A stretch of DNA of 64,000 bases from a virus, in IMG/VR virus record IMGVR_UViG_3300030419_006839, positions 40,852 through 104,851 of that record; one strand, given 5' to 3'. The first letter of the stretch is position 1. Each line of letters begins with the position of its first letter. This document shows, piece after piece, positions 12,901-20,389 of the stretch. Position numbers and translations under genes: made by a program. Below the pieces are notes generated by a model. That model searched no databases. It was not told the origin of the DNA and saw nothing but the letters and a program-made list of their open reading frames with translations.

Positions 12901-13914
12901 TTTGAAACATTTGAAACTAGCTTAACTAAATCTTTTGGATCTATGAATAAGACAAATTCAAATTTAAAAAATAAATATAGATCAATTTATGATAGTAATA
13001 ATGACAATGAAGTTGATATTTTTGATTTAGTATTGTTTTTTAGTAAGATGAAGGTTACTCCAGAAATCAGTCCATTTGTTTTTAATAGTTTTAGTAATTC
13101 TGATGAAAGTATATTATTTGAAGTTAAAGATAATATAATATACAAAAAATCAGGTCAACTATTAACTGGGATTGAAGATGTGTTAGAAGGAGATGGTGAA
13201 TCAAACATTGTAGTTTCAACAACAGATCCAGAAAACCCAACAATCAGTGTAAGCTCTGTTTTAAAGTCTTATCCTCAAAATCAAAATATATCAATTAGAG
13301 AAGCAGGAACTGATGATTCTAGAGAGGATTTTTTAAATGTAAAATATGATCATGACAATTCAAAAAGAAATATTATAGACTTATCAGGTAGTTTAACGTT
13401 TACTGATGTCGAGATTGGTTCTTCCTACACAAAGAAGTTAGAGTTAACTAATGTTAGTCCAAATATTGATTATGAATTAACTATTTCTACAATTATAAAT
13501 ACTCCATTTTATGATGAAAGTATGATATACGCACTAGATAAAGATGGAAACACTATATCATCTGATGCTATGCGTTTAGATTTTAGTAAAAATAAAATTA
13601 TAATAAGTCCAGATCAGGTAATAGATATACCTATATCTTTAACTACACAAAACACCTTAGAGAAATTAGATGAAGGTGAAAAAGGATTAGAAGTCAGAGG
13701 AACCAACGTAAGAATACCACAAGTATTATTACTAACAAATGAAAAAATAAGACAAATTTTCTCTCCAAATTCTGAAATAGGTATTTCTAATTCATATCAA
13801 ATTAGAAAAGCATACATTAAAATTGAATTTGTTGAATTAAATTCCTCAAATAATTCAAATAGAAATAAGACCTTTATAGTTTTACCAATAAATACTATAC
13901 CAAAAAATAATTAA
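3958..13914 (+). CDS. Giant (3318 aa) tail-tip / baseplate adhesin-like protein
   Basis: The largest gene in the window, behind an AGGGGG-type site. Residues about 1300-1600 resemble a phage baseplate hub segment (YNEVRVDF, then ADFIVVNCGEYNISNKLFQI). Residues about 1725-1830 and 3140-3240 look like ASH / choice-of-anchor-D beta domains (LSFGNINN.QPKSKRIVVKN). A short repeat with the logic [TQL.SSI..S...I.V.....I..GD.I.I..E...V] occurs near residues 1862, 2652 and 2822; this pattern is common in phage fibre proteins. A dockerin-like calcium-loop motif (DSNNDNEVDIFD) is near residue 3012. The likely role is host recognition at the tail tip. The exact structural homologue is not identified. Confidence 0.6.
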   Translation: MAKIPDKEIRENWSLPNLYEDENGNQKTKLKEQESISHYNFNPYGAKVNYDTGEINLAFDNNASSLFNDFIQANYIFSPRYQSPHSLVKDLFKNINSPIVKDENFEEIILKNKEKTWTSLGKVSYLDKNTYPNCLLLVEGTFSNVDNSNSTEVKKLYIAFGDQLFSQDLITGDLKLECRVWGNIYGLEKDTYGNVFIISSLNDECRTNVSDDNSFNTDDNTNPAGLGIVNIYKWCFDKNSFPNVENRLDYNKKLKRILTTYYNGRTDFGSLSDLGFLYNNYSPYQGKIDEDNCNLAKTTVGFFKDNVINCGQYFFPCQSYEYLPKQVSYDGGPTSTKITNTYVELEKLDSKVVETKIGGKEIELNIWNALKAAWNGEDPESIIKEKDYKEIEKIIKENTNTTRLELPSIIGMPNQGFSWFEDFLYIPFDKGSVFGLMRIPTPQVIFSDSVLDTLKLPKPFIKGNTNSSISNCDDDFISVSDVPNYTSYFNMLHTGITWLSSRGFDGKNCGLFSRTNLEVINKNLREGGDGAGDKYSDTYSDADKKTQTKSVNEHENTTLSGNNLTRFYGNRYHNKNMAAGKITEFYGDQSSNSYSGKIVEHSNLIGGGFKPSSTKNYYSFIIDTENVPKRGESGSTDLSLAPTGWTVPANIIHISKPVGINPSSIRKPLTHKLETFIYDSTLQELTNEMVDVLLTYNKSTSSVVPVNYILQAEDSSINTQTSKPNKFGAKTKERFWNMRTSEITPSNDILSYVKRGSESSDPFLIGSANEFSTSWGLGGGVQYGRSDGSHYYQIHRTIIGKKTSTDIHTRTTGIKHTKRFVLNNTRNGNYEYFDSSGTKQNNSESGGALTSVYTNSGSELNFDNSQYNGAEFFCINSSNNSADISLERSTPREVDSSDRNNLKLNDNQIFFNLPNPIHWGDVGSIIIHKNRLYFTVFDYKSTEPHQSWENSDRVDMEVSGKPAVGYELEAGIYCLNISVDSADSHGSSGFSKTNNCTKFTNKVNETIKKLSNDDQYYSNNLNPILENIPHTTTENQASGGSQSLDSGSGSSNYQGTSTSSELNYFKPDEQYDASGSMPITEINPDFTSSPVNKNPKDFPPIQFLLDPSKDSRQVRLKRISHSSYRGEYVEKMSLNRVFSDGGKKRRQLEVSQYSSPRSPFVSGDKVIYLAGNEFWRGSLFSSNVRFNPYSMDGKMLILDCKNTSKENIFFGKASPIDEFTNYVNAKGNNDAMKGFSSNSVTDSSGNTYVVSGKDALHLLSFSDVPKPKQNSSGSFKRKNSGYMLTLIDGKLELSTQANRDFLSKTINYNEELITDGNNFFNFSILKYGNELSTKIPLIDTNKENYYGIISKLASLVDAEFGIENQEPYFRNKDSNMLLSSDFGTSLTPRGGPLDTDNSILNKFLLDSEYTFWYVNGEIVSVYNQAYNGSSTNKIVERGLLGTEVKEHGQNQIVYRMKLYADDKNLISINNYSKDYDNIYNEVRVDFNSKEGFQDSIVVSTNNESSSYDRTFNYSAPFITEGSWAKGIAYRLLNRLSKEKYLIDMSIRINPELKNADFIVVNCGEYNISNKLFQIKSVSHNLTEHITNISAISVEEPTLSLSYYNGSSFVAYNDGIDAGSNKIAGNDETLIIKLTNEGNYDLNISDIFIDDISFKVFRYVNGVKSKEIERNDSDSGFKVGSEKDLTIPVGSSKEFYISFILPQESNFFRELSIVSNLEKNPISHFSIFGSIKSISLDVEGDLSFGNINNNQPKSKRIVVKNKGVNEIKLTNLEIKSGKQGTILNSLDGFSFNKINISNNQSTSINTSNVNITLKGEDSGSGEDFTIIEVVFDPSETVRNGRYRVDKTGIEGNIKLFIDAETTGGTSTTLASSLNSTSQQITLTDSSGFDVGDNIMIDTIEMEIVGKSGNTISVDSRDKHNDSIQTIPKSYNSGTSVINLKNTVSTKRINYSGKINSIPVSARIHANRIKLYGLDNLELPKQDGKYLLDNQITRNRFSAKLKSIKNQLKTNNSNANKIKIEEGRVYIGTDSGYQTGTTVPLFVSDSSNLQYNHDWESKTYKVKVNLTDNDQKNFKLLLHLDKENSGNRHITLNKYEISNSTNTLLARQRRNLENYTFTNVDEDGHIVLNYIFARTDNENLNLEERHNSLFHQDSDTTAVVSGKEYVIYHLGSGTDAEKETRWQNVGFDGVPFEGAYFTANTTTTMTDDAKVTESFINISLNLLHLSVDTYDSKNNSLTTVVDGYAINQWRKALSIDIKTETVFTLDRLSAMNVGDKFAIITETENIDGDVSNYSKEGFDSSNNNQKTDASIKSWQSGLPLSYGGSGNVRYIMVNLQDHKFKAGEQLLIYSSNGGKFDGVHDIHSVSPDIINLYGDSALSPSSGNLNDVLDTNVRVTKVHTIDRIINQNSFVVKDLGREDSTSEITLRNTVNELSTPNKDCNIVLLNDFTKQEGIIIRNEPDIITGTVVGEISELGDYFIKIRIDEDEELFPGGVDLTEENCIKFIGDSNSLFDGYFKYQTPIPIDKDTFKIKLPKLSLLNVAYSTSQKKYYAICKTTKKIDTLKTTDGDESTNREYNPYGLKNIIPFNEGDTVSIEGTSNEEYDNIKSIKINKIHDEIGLLTDGVMESFGGKSGEKTFYVELDLPLDTYSKTQARTQITQLSSSVGSTSATTFSVDDASNISQYDILFFSSSIFNEVEEIVRVTNISSNEITVERGIDGSTAETHNSGDKLFKFDNIISKGFLQKKSPHNGTKLNFVLEASNKQYGLKFSTNTSKNYDSNLATSFSSSQDTFSDGIGIKRAKILSSERDNSKIRIWFDVDTYPTTQLQSSITNSQNNIKVGNTDHISEGEIIKIDNEEMRVTSVSSNTLLMVKRAVNSTSAATHQTSSTVSNVFDSIFSVGENIIIYDTDNQDSHGTWSISGTDGFNYIEVTLGTGDSSFVINRGFIATTKQNLESSSIIKSFDSISLPKKTSSTSGDNICRPFETFETSLTKSFGSMNKTNSNLKNKYRSIYDSNNDNEVDIFDLVLFFSKMKVTPEISPFVFNSFSNSDESILFEVKDNIIYKKSGQLLTGIEDVLEGDGESNIVVSTTDPENPTISVSSVLKSYPQNQNISIREAGTDDSREDFLNVKYDHDNSKRNIIDLSGSLTFTDVEIGSSYTKKLELTNVSPNIDYELTISTIINTPFYDESMIYALDKDGNTISSDAMRLDFSKNKIIISPDQVIDIPISLTTQNTLEKLDEGEKGLEVRGTNVRIPQVLLLTNEKIRQIFSPNSEIGISNSYQIRKAYIKIEFVELNSSNNSNRNKTFIVLPINTIPKNN

Positions 13915-13944
13915 AGTTAGTGTGAGGTTGTCGATATTCTAGTA
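13910..13944 (+). promoter_or_regulatory. Phage promoter, divergent copy upstream of dnaE
   Basis: Contains ATTAAAGTTAG, then TTGTCGATATT and CTAGTA, matching the repeated TAAAGTT / GTCGATA / TATA layout seen elsewhere with a weaker last box. Its TAA is the stop codon of the 3318-aa gene. A second AT-rich box (TATAATATAACT, about 13969-13980) lies just before the dnaE ribosome site. Together they probably start the replication transcript. Confidence 0.55.
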
Positions 13945-14001
13945 AAGAAATTGAATTTTACCTGTTATATAATATAACTGATAATAACTAAGGAGTAATA
14001 A

Positions 14002-17000
14002 ATGGGATACGTTCCATTACATGTACATTCACACTTTTCACTACTTGATGGTTTAGAATCACCAAAACAACTAATACAGAGGGCTAAAGATGTTGGTATA
14101 GATGCATTAGCCTTAACTGATCATGGTACTATGGGTGGTCTTATAGATTTTTATTTTAGCTGTAAAGAAGAAAACATAAAGCCAATTATGGGTTCTGAAT
14201 TTTATTTTGCAGAAGATAGATTAATTAAAGAAAAAACTGCTCATGGAAATTCTAACTATCATCAAACAATTCTTGCAAAAAACATAGAAGGTTGGAAAAA
14301 CTTAATCACTCTGACTACAGAAGCAGCATCAACTGGTTTTTATAGAAACCCTAGAATAGATTTTTCCTTATTAGAACAACATAATGATGGATTAATAGTT
14401 GGATCTGGTTGTGCTGCTAGTATAATAAGTAAATGTATTGAATCTGATGACTTTTCTAAAGTCAAATGGCTATTTAACTTCTTTAAAAAGAATTTTGATG
14501 GAAGATTTTTTGCTGAATTAACCTCCATAGAAAATATATATGAAAATGGAGACTTAGCCGTAGATCAGAAAAAGATAAATAAATACCTAATTCAATATGC
14601 TAAAGAGTTTGGTATTCCTTTCACAATAATGTCAGATGCCCACTACGCTGAAAAAGAGCATTATGATGAACACGATCTTCTACTTGCAGTTCAGACTAAG
14701 AAAAAACTGAAAGATAAAGATAGATTTAGATTTGGAACTAAAGAAGTTTGGCTAAAAAGTGAAGATGATATGTGGGATTATTGGCATAGAGAAGGTAAGG
14801 ATCATATATCAGAAGATGATTTTGCTACAGCACTAGAAAATACTGTTAAAATAGCAGAAATGACTTCTATTGATTTAGAAGAATATTATAAATCATATCG
14901 TATGCCTAAACTAGATGTTAAAGATGCAAGAGAAGCTCTCTTTAATCGTGCTTTAAACAATAAAGAAAGAACTATGTTAATAAACAGGTTGTCTGACTCA
15001 GAACAATCTAAATATGTTTCTAGGTTAAATCGTGAATTAAATTTAATAGTAGATCAAGGATTTGCATCTTATTTCATGATGACTGCGGATTTAACTGACC
15101 ATATGCGTGAGAATAAGATAATGAAAGGTTTAGCTAGAGGTTCCGCAGGAGGCTCTCTTTTGGCGTATATGCTTGGCATTACCGATATTGACCCTATCAC
15201 ACACAACCTATCATTTGAACGCTTCATGAACGAAGATAAAGCGTCTATGCCCGATATAGATATAGACATAGATGATGAAAAACGACAAGAAATCTTAGAC
15301 TATTTTATAGGTAAATATGGAACAGACAACGTTTCTCAAATAGGAACTAGAATAACAATGCAATCTAAGTTAGCTAGTAAAGATGTTGGTAGAACTTTAG
15401 GTATTTCTTTCGATAAGTTAAATGATTTAAGTGATGATTTGGAAGTCTTATCTACAGTTAACAACTTCAAGGGAACAAAGGAGGAAATAAACAACATTAT
15501 TTCAGGTTTGAATGAACAATTAATCAGTTCAAATCCATCTCAGAATAGTAAGTTAACTAAGAAATTAGAATCTTGGAAAAAAATTAAAAATATTTCTGAA
15601 AAACACCCACAATGGCTACCTATGTCATCTAGAGTGTCTGGAAAACCAAAAGCAATAGGTAAACATGCTGCAGGTATTGTTGTGGCAGATGACTCATTAA
15701 AGAAAATATTACCACTACAACATGCTAAGAATGAAACATTGGTGACTGAGTGGTCTGATGGCCTTTCAAGAAAAGAATTATCTGATGTTGTAAAGGTATT
15801 AAAGTTTGATTTATTGGGGCTTTCTAATTTAGGTATAATTCAGAACACTATTGACCTTATTAGACAGAGACATAATGAAACAAAAAGATTAGATTTAAAT
15901 CTTTCTGACCAAAACATACTAAATTCAATCGTTTTAGATGATCCGTATGTTTTTGACAATTGTTTACCTAATAAATTAATGGGAGTTTTTCAATTTGACA
16001 CATATGCTGCAGAAAGAGTGCTTAATCTTATAACTCCTGAGAATATTATTGAACTTTGTGCATTAAATGCCATGAATAGACCTGCTGCTTTACAGGCAAA
16101 TGTTCCATTTATGTACGCACAGAGAAAAACTGGAAAAACAAAAATAGAATATTCCCATCCATTAATGGAAGAAATATTAAAGGAAACCTATGGATTAATA
16201 ATATATCAAGAGCAAGTCATGGAGATTGCCAATAAGATAGGAGGATTAACTCCAGCAGAAACAGATAAGTTTAGAAAGGTTCTAGTTAAGGTAACTGAAT
16301 CTAATAAAGAAAAAGAAGATAAAGAAAGGATAAGTTTAATTGATAAATTTCAGGTTGGTGCATTAGAGAAAGGAATGAGTCCTGATGACATAGTTTCTTT
16401 ATCAGAAAAGTTAATTTATTTTTCAGGATATGGGTTTAATAAATCTCATAGTAGATCTTATGCCTTATTAGCATATTACACTATGTATTTAAAAACTTAT
16501 TTTTATCCAGAATTTTTAACGGCATATTTAAATAAAAGACCAGAGAATTTAGATAGAGCTATAAGAGAAGCTGGATTCGATATGTTTTTACCAGTAGATG
16601 TGAATCAATCTAATAATAGTTTTATTTTAGATGAAAGTGGTAGAATAAGAGTAGGTTTTTCAGCAATAAAAGGTTTAGGTGCAGTTGCAGTAAAGGAAAT
16701 AGTAGAAAAAAGACCTTTTATGGACTTAGATGATTTAAAAAATAAGGTTGAAAAAAGAAAGGTAAATAAGACTAGAATTTCTGCGTTAATAAAGAGTGGT
16801 GCTTTAACTTCTTTGAAGGTGAAAACCAACCTAGAGTCTGAGTTACAGGTTTTAGGAATACCTCTTTGGTCAATTAAAAAACAACTTTTCTTGATAAAAA
16901 GATTAAAAAATGATCTTAGATTACCTGCTAGAGGTAGTCAGGTTTTAAACAATGAGGATATAGACTACGTTGAAGATGGAACTTCTGTAATTTCTTTAGG

Positions 17001-17214
17001 ATTTATAAATAAGATTGAAAAGAAATTTAAATCTGGAGGATATTTGGCAGAGTTATATGATGGAACTTCATATGTTTCCCTAGTTAAGTATTCTTTAAAT
17101 CAAAATGATACATACCCTAGATTGGGTCAAATAGTATTGATTGAAGGGGAAAAGAAGACATATGCTAAACACAACTCTACTCAATTAATGGTCAATAGGG
17201 TAAAGGGGTTTTAA
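14002..17214 (+). CDS. dnaE: DNA polymerase III alpha subunit (DnaE-type)
   Basis: A C-family replicative DNA polymerase of 1070 residues (cellular DnaE is about 1160). The N-terminal PHP domain (about 1-220) carries what look like all the usual metal ligands: H7, H9, D16, H41, E66, H87, C137, D212 and H214. The palm has the catalytic MPDIDID motif with D418 and D420, plus a third Asp at about 603 (KFDLLGL). A helix-hairpin-helix-like region and an OB fold (about 990-1040) follow. AAGGAG lies 6 bases before the ATG. It makes the phage chain-elongating polymerase. The intact PHP site suggests built-in 3'-5' exonuclease activity, as in bacteria with active PHP domains. No clamp or clamp-loader gene is seen in this window. 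Confidence 0.95.
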   Translation: MGYVPLHVHSHFSLLDGLESPKQLIQRAKDVGIDALALTDHGTMGGLIDFYFSCKEENIKPIMGSEFYFAEDRLIKEKTAHGNSNYHQTILAKNIEGWKNLITLTTEAASTGFYRNPRIDFSLLEQHNDGLIVGSGCAASIISKCIESDDFSKVKWLFNFFKKNFDGRFFAELTSIENIYENGDLAVDQKKINKYLIQYAKEFGIPFTIMSDAHYAEKEHYDEHDLLLAVQTKKKLKDKDRFRFGTKEVWLKSEDDMWDYWHREGKDHISEDDFATALENTVKIAEMTSIDLEEYYKSYRMPKLDVKDAREALFNRALNNKERTMLINRLSDSEQSKYVSRLNRELNLIVDQGFASYFMMTADLTDHMRENKIMKGLARGSAGGSLLAYMLGITDIDPITHNLSFERFMNEDKASMPDIDIDIDDEKRQEILDYFIGKYGTDNVSQIGTRITMQSKLASKDVGRTLGISFDKLNDLSDDLEVLSTVNNFKGTKEEINNIISGLNEQLISSNPSQNSKLTKKLESWKKIKNISEKHPQWLPMSSRVSGKPKAIGKHAAGIVVADDSLKKILPLQHAKNETLVTEWSDGLSRKELSDVVKVLKFDLLGLSNLGIIQNTIDLIRQRHNETKRLDLNLSDQNILNSIVLDDPYVFDNCLPNKLMGVFQFDTYAAERVLNLITPENIIELCALNAMNRPAALQANVPFMYAQRKTGKTKIEYSHPLMEEILKETYGLIIYQEQVMEIANKIGGLTPAETDKFRKVLVKVTESNKEKEDKERISLIDKFQVGALEKGMSPDDIVSLSEKLIYFSGYGFNKSHSRSYALLAYYTMYLKTYFYPEFLTAYLNKRPENLDRAIREAGFDMFLPVDVNQSNNSFILDESGRIRVGFSAIKGLGAVAVKEIVEKRPFMDLDDLKNKVEKRKVNKTRISALIKSGALTSLKVKTNLESELQVLGIPLWSIKKQLFLIKRLKNDLRLPARGSQVLNNEDIDYVEDGTSVISLGFINKIEKKFKSGGYLAELYDGTSYVSLVKYSLNQNDTYPRLGQIVLIEGEKKTYAKHNSTQLMVNRVKGF

Positions 17215-17987
17215 TGAAAAAAATTATTATTGTTTTGTTTTTATTTTCAATTAGTTGTTTTGCAAAAGATCTTTATCATAATAAAAATCTTATTTATTTT
17301 TGGAATTTTGATAATGAAAGAAGATTTTTAATAGACGTTAAATCAAATACAATAGCACATAAAAGAGGAACTGTAAGGTGGATTCCAAGAGAGTATTCAT
17401 ATAATAATTCACCTGTTATTCATATACATGGTAATATAGATCCTAATTCTAGTTTTACAATACCTGCTAGATACCTTGAGCGTGAATTAAATGAGTGGAC
17501 ACTTGATTTTGAGTTTGGGGCTGGAAGTCATGATTTGGATCATACAAATAGGGATAATGGAGAATTAATGCCCTTTGGTCAGATACTCAGATGGGGTGAT
17601 TTAAGAATTACTTTTTATCAAGATTCTGCTCAAGGATGGAAAGGAATCGTGAGAATAATATATCAGGGTCAGAAGAGAACTATTGAGTATTTACGAGGGT
17701 TTAAATATTATTACATGGCAGTTAGATCGGAAGAAAATGGTATTTCAATTTGGCTAGATTCTTATTGTACTGATTATATTGAGATACCTAGAACTTCTGT
17801 AGTTGGTTTACCAATAGTTTTTGGAGGTAATGGGTTTGCTGGTAGGTTTGATGATATAAAGGTCTATAATGAAAGACTTAAACCCTGGGAAATAACAAGT
17901 AATTATTGGGGGAAAGAGTTAAATATTGAATCTAAAGACAAATTAATATTTTTATGGTCAAAAATAAAAAAACAAGGAGATTTATAG
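17214..17987 (+). CDS. Secreted LamG/concanavalin-like protein
   Basis: The ATG overlaps the last base of dnaE (TAATG), so translation is coupled. Residues 1-18 are a signal peptide (KKIIIVLFLFSISCFA) with a probable cut after CFA; the Cys makes a lipoprotein conceivable, but the lipobox is poor. The rest has the pattern of a LamG-type jelly-roll lectin fold: IYFWNFDNE at the start, WTLDFEFGAGSHD in the middle and FAGRFDDIKVYNERL near the end. Such domains bind carbohydrate. An exported phage protein of this type could act on the host surface or in superinfection exclusion; that role is speculation. Confidence 0.6.
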   Translation: MKKIIIVLFLFSISCFAKDLYHNKNLIYFWNFDNERRFLIDVKSNTIAHKRGTVRWIPREYSYNNSPVIHIHGNIDPNSSFTIPARYLERELNEWTLDFEFGAGSHDLDHTNRDNGELMPFGQILRWGDLRITFYQDSAQGWKGIVRIIYQGQKRTIEYLRGFKYYYMAVRSEENGISIWLDSYCTDYIEIPRTSVVGLPIVFGGNGFAGRFDDIKVYNERLKPWEITSNYWGKELNIESKDKLIFLWSKIKKQGDL

Positions 17988-17988
17988 A

Positions 17989-18234
17989 ATGGTAAATACG
18001 AAAATATTTATTGTTCTTTTAAAATATGGTTGGAATGTGAGAAGAAAAAATTGGTGGTATAGGTTTCCATTTATTCCAATACCACCAAGAAATTGGTTGT
18101 TGTGGAGGTTTGAAACAGCTTGGGGGATTGATTCAAGAACATTCAAACTATCAGACTTACCTCCTGTTAATAAAATAATTAAAGATGTTTGGAAGTTTGG
18201 ACATTGGTTGAGTTATATAGGGAGATATAGATGA
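17989..18234 (+). CDS. Unknown 81-aa Trp/Arg-rich protein
   Basis: Starts 1 base after the LamG gene and overlaps the next gene by 4 bases. It is rich in Trp (9), Arg and Pro, with a hydrophobic N-terminus and IPIPPRNWLLWRFE in the middle. No family recognised. Tight packing on both sides supports that it is translated. Confidence 0.55.
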   Translation: MVNTKIFIVLLKYGWNVRRKNWWYRFPFIPIPPRNWLLWRFETAWGIDSRTFKLSDLPPVNKIIKDVWKFGHWLSYIGRYR

Positions 18235-18776
18235 AGAAAGAACGGGGAAGAAAAAGAACTAAGAAATATGAAAAAGGAAATGAAGCTTGGAATTTAAAAG
18301 ATTCTGATTGGAGATGCCCATCTTGCTCTAGACTTAAGGATGAAATATTAAGATTTGAGGATGGTAAGTGGATTGGGGGTCTTCATGAACATCATGACCA
18401 TTCAAATGATTGGCAAAGTAGGAGTGATGCAAGTAGGGTTAAGTTTCTAGCAATACATATTTGTGATCAATGTAATCATGCAGATGGATTAATTAAAAAA
18501 CAATATCCTGGAATAATTGATGATGAGTTCTCTTTCTCACCGATTCAAATTGGAATGTTTGTTACAGCTAGTCCGAATAAAAAGCATAGGATAAACTATG
18601 TCAAAGCATTAGAAATATACTATGAAGAAATTGATATGGGTATGGATGAATTTGAGATCTATTATAGAGATATGGTTAATGATGAAACTAACAACTTTGC
18701 TATTCATGCGATATATAAAAGAATGATTAAAGAAGGAACTAAGCCATCGACCTACTTTGAGAGCCAATATGTATAA
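18231..18776 (+). CDS. HNH-like zinc-binding protein (putative endonuclease)
   Basis: Contains CPSC near residue 24, HEHHDH near residue 55 and ICDQCNHADG near residue 80. The order Cys pair, His cluster, Cys pair plus Asn is the layout of HNH/endonuclease VII-type nucleases, with structural zinc bound by the four Cys. The C-terminal half is helical. It lies just upstream of the SbcC N-half and overlaps it by 8 bases, so a DNA-processing role is reasonable. Whether it is an active nuclease or only a zinc-finger protein cannot be decided by eye. Confidence 0.5.
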   Translation: MKKERGRKRTKKYEKGNEAWNLKDSDWRCPSCSRLKDEILRFEDGKWIGGLHEHHDHSNDWQSRSDASRVKFLAIHICDQCNHADGLIKKQYPGIIDDEFSFSPIQIGMFVTASPNKKHRINYVKALEIYYEEIDMGMDEFEIYYRDMVNDETNNFAIHAIYKRMIKEGTKPSTYFESQYV

Positions 18777-19749
18777 GATAGAAACTATTAAAATAAATAA
18801 TGTTCAGTCTTGGAAAAATGCTACTTTTAATTTCAGCAACTTTAATATTATCAGAGGAAGATCTAATTCTGGTAAAAGTGCCTTAATTAAATCAATATCA
18901 ATGGTTTTTGCAAATGAGTGGGATTCTTCTTGGTTAAGGCAGGGAGAAAACACTTGTTTCGTAGAAATATACTTTAAAGGTGGTAATTACATTAAAAGAA
19001 TTAGAGGAAGTCAGAATAGTGTTGAAATAAAAAACGAAAAAGGATCAAATAAATATACAAGCTTTTCTACTAAGTATCCTCAAGAAGTTTTAGATTTTTT
19101 AAACAATACTGACTACAACATAGGTTTTCAATTTGATTCTCACTTTTTTATAAGTGAATCTCCAAATAAGAGAGCTAATACGCTTAGTTCTTTTACTGAT
19201 TTGTCAAAGGTTGATAATATGTTGGATAGGGTTAAGTCATTAATAAATGAGAATAGAAGTAATAAGAAATTTGTAACAAATGAAATAGAAAACATAACTG
19301 ATAAAATAAATAAAAAAAATAATGAAAGTTTTCCAAACAAGGATGATGTAGTTAATCTAATAAAGGAATTATCACTTGTTGAAGAAATGAAGAAAAAACT
19401 ATCATTTAGGCAAGAGTTAAGTAACGTGAATAGTAATATCATATTATTATCAAGATCCTTACTACTTAGGAAAAGTTTTAAAAGGTTATCCTTAAATAGA
19501 GATTTAGTTAATTTAAAAAAAATAATGATGAAAGAGGAAGTTTATTCTGAAATAATAAGTAAGTTAAAAGTTATTTCAAAAAGAAAAAACTTTTTAAAAA
19601 GTACTCAAGAGTTGAAAGTTGTCAACGAAACCTTAGACTTTATTTCTTTAAAAATTAAAGAATTAGAGAAAGAAAAAGTTGGGAAAATTTGTCCAACTTG
19701 CAATACTGAATATAGAGGTGCAATTAGTAATGGTACATTTAATTCGTAA
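18769..19749 (+). CDS. SbcC/Rad50-type ATPase, N-terminal half
   Basis: The start chosen is the second ATG (MYKIETIKI), giving 326 residues. The N-terminal lobe has a Walker A (GRSNSGKSALIK, about residues 30-41) and a Q-loop region typical of SbcC/gp46 (FQFDSHFFISESPNKRAN). About 150 residues of coiled coil follow, and the protein ends 12 residues after a zinc-hook motif, CPTC. The signature motif, Walker B and H-loop of a complete Rad50 are missing here. They are found in a separate - strand gene at 52754-53365. With SbcD nearby (21021-21911) the pieces would form a Mre11-Rad50-like end-processing complex. Confidence 0.85.
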   Translation: MYKIETIKINNVQSWKNATFNFSNFNIIRGRSNSGKSALIKSISMVFANEWDSSWLRQGENTCFVEIYFKGGNYIKRIRGSQNSVEIKNEKGSNKYTSFSTKYPQEVLDFLNNTDYNIGFQFDSHFFISESPNKRANTLSSFTDLSKVDNMLDRVKSLINENRSNKKFVTNEIENITDKINKKNNESFPNKDDVVNLIKELSLVEEMKKKLSFRQELSNVNSNIILLSRSLLLRKSFKRLSLNRDLVNLKKIMMKEEVYSEIISKLKVISKRKNFLKSTQELKVVNETLDFISLKIKELEKEKVGKICPTCNTEYRGAISNGTFNS

Positions 19750-19981
19750 AGAAGGATATAAGGAATATCAGGTTTTTTTATCTTCTATGAATGAAAGTTC
19801 TTCCATAATAGAAGTAGTTACTTATGACGCATTGGAACCAAGAAAAGATTCGTTACCGTTGTGGGTAGACACAAATAATGTAGAAATACAAAATTCAGAC
19901 CAAGTAGAATCTAAATTCCATAGTTTTATGGATAATGAAGGCACAGAAAAAATAACAACTTTAGGTGGGTTTCGTAACTAA
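19730..19981 (+). CDS. Unknown 84-aa protein overlapping the SbcC-N end
   Basis: The start is set at the ATG at 19730, which has GAGGTG about nine bases upstream; a longer frame from 19679 has no site. It overlaps the end of the SbcC N-half by 20 bases in another frame. The product is acidic with a beta-rich start (HLIRKEGYKEYQVFLSS). No family recognised. Confidence 0.5.
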   Translation: MVHLIRKEGYKEYQVFLSSMNESSSIIEVVTYDALEPRKDSLPLWVDTNNVEIQNSDQVESKFHSFMDNEGTEKITTLGGFRN

Positions 19982-20202
19982 TGAAAGATCTTAGAGAATG
20001 GAGTATAATTAGCTCTGGTGATAAAAACTACATAATTGTAGATTATGACTATGAAAATTATGAAGCGGAATTAGCTGAATGGACTTTCGAGATAGGAGAT
20101 AAAACTGCTTTACAAATCGTAGAAAACATTCTAGATTTAAAATCTGAAATGTTCTTAGATATAAATCAAGTAAAAAAAATGGAAAGATTATTTGAATGGT
20201 AG
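19981..20202 (+). CDS. Unknown 73-aa acidic protein
   Basis: Starts on the last base of the preceding stop (TAATG), so it is coupled to it. The product is rich in Glu, Asp, Trp and Tyr with no Cys pairs or membrane segment. No family recognised. Confidence 0.5.
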   Translation: MKDLREWSIISSGDKNYIIVDYDYENYEAELAEWTFEIGDKTALQIVENILDLKSEMFLDINQVKKMERLFEW

Positions 20203-20209
20203 GTTTATT

Positions 20210-20389
20210 ATGAGTAAGAAAAAAGAAACTAGTGTTAAAGATGTTTATAATGACTATACAAACAATTACGGTTGTTGGTCTATATCTGATATAATAAGTG
20301 AATTGTGTGAAATAAAACGAGAAAAGAAGCTTAATAGTGAATATAGTTTCTTTTTTTCTGAAAAAAAACCTAAAGTTAAATCAAAATAG
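20210..20389 (+). CDS. Unknown 59-aa basic protein
   Basis: The ATG at 20210 is preceded by AGGTT; an earlier in-frame ATG at 20192 lies inside the previous gene. The product is Lys-rich at both ends with a short central helix (WSISDIISELCEIKREKK). No family recognised. The end of the gene overlaps a promoter element. Confidence 0.45.
   Translation: MSKKKETSVKDVYNDYTNNYGCWSISDIISELCEIKREKKLNSEYSFFFSEKKPKVKSK

Noticed and set aside
19679-19729. Earlier start for the 84-aa gene
   Set aside because: It would lie fully inside the SbcC N-half in another frame and has no ribosome site; ATG 19730 has one.
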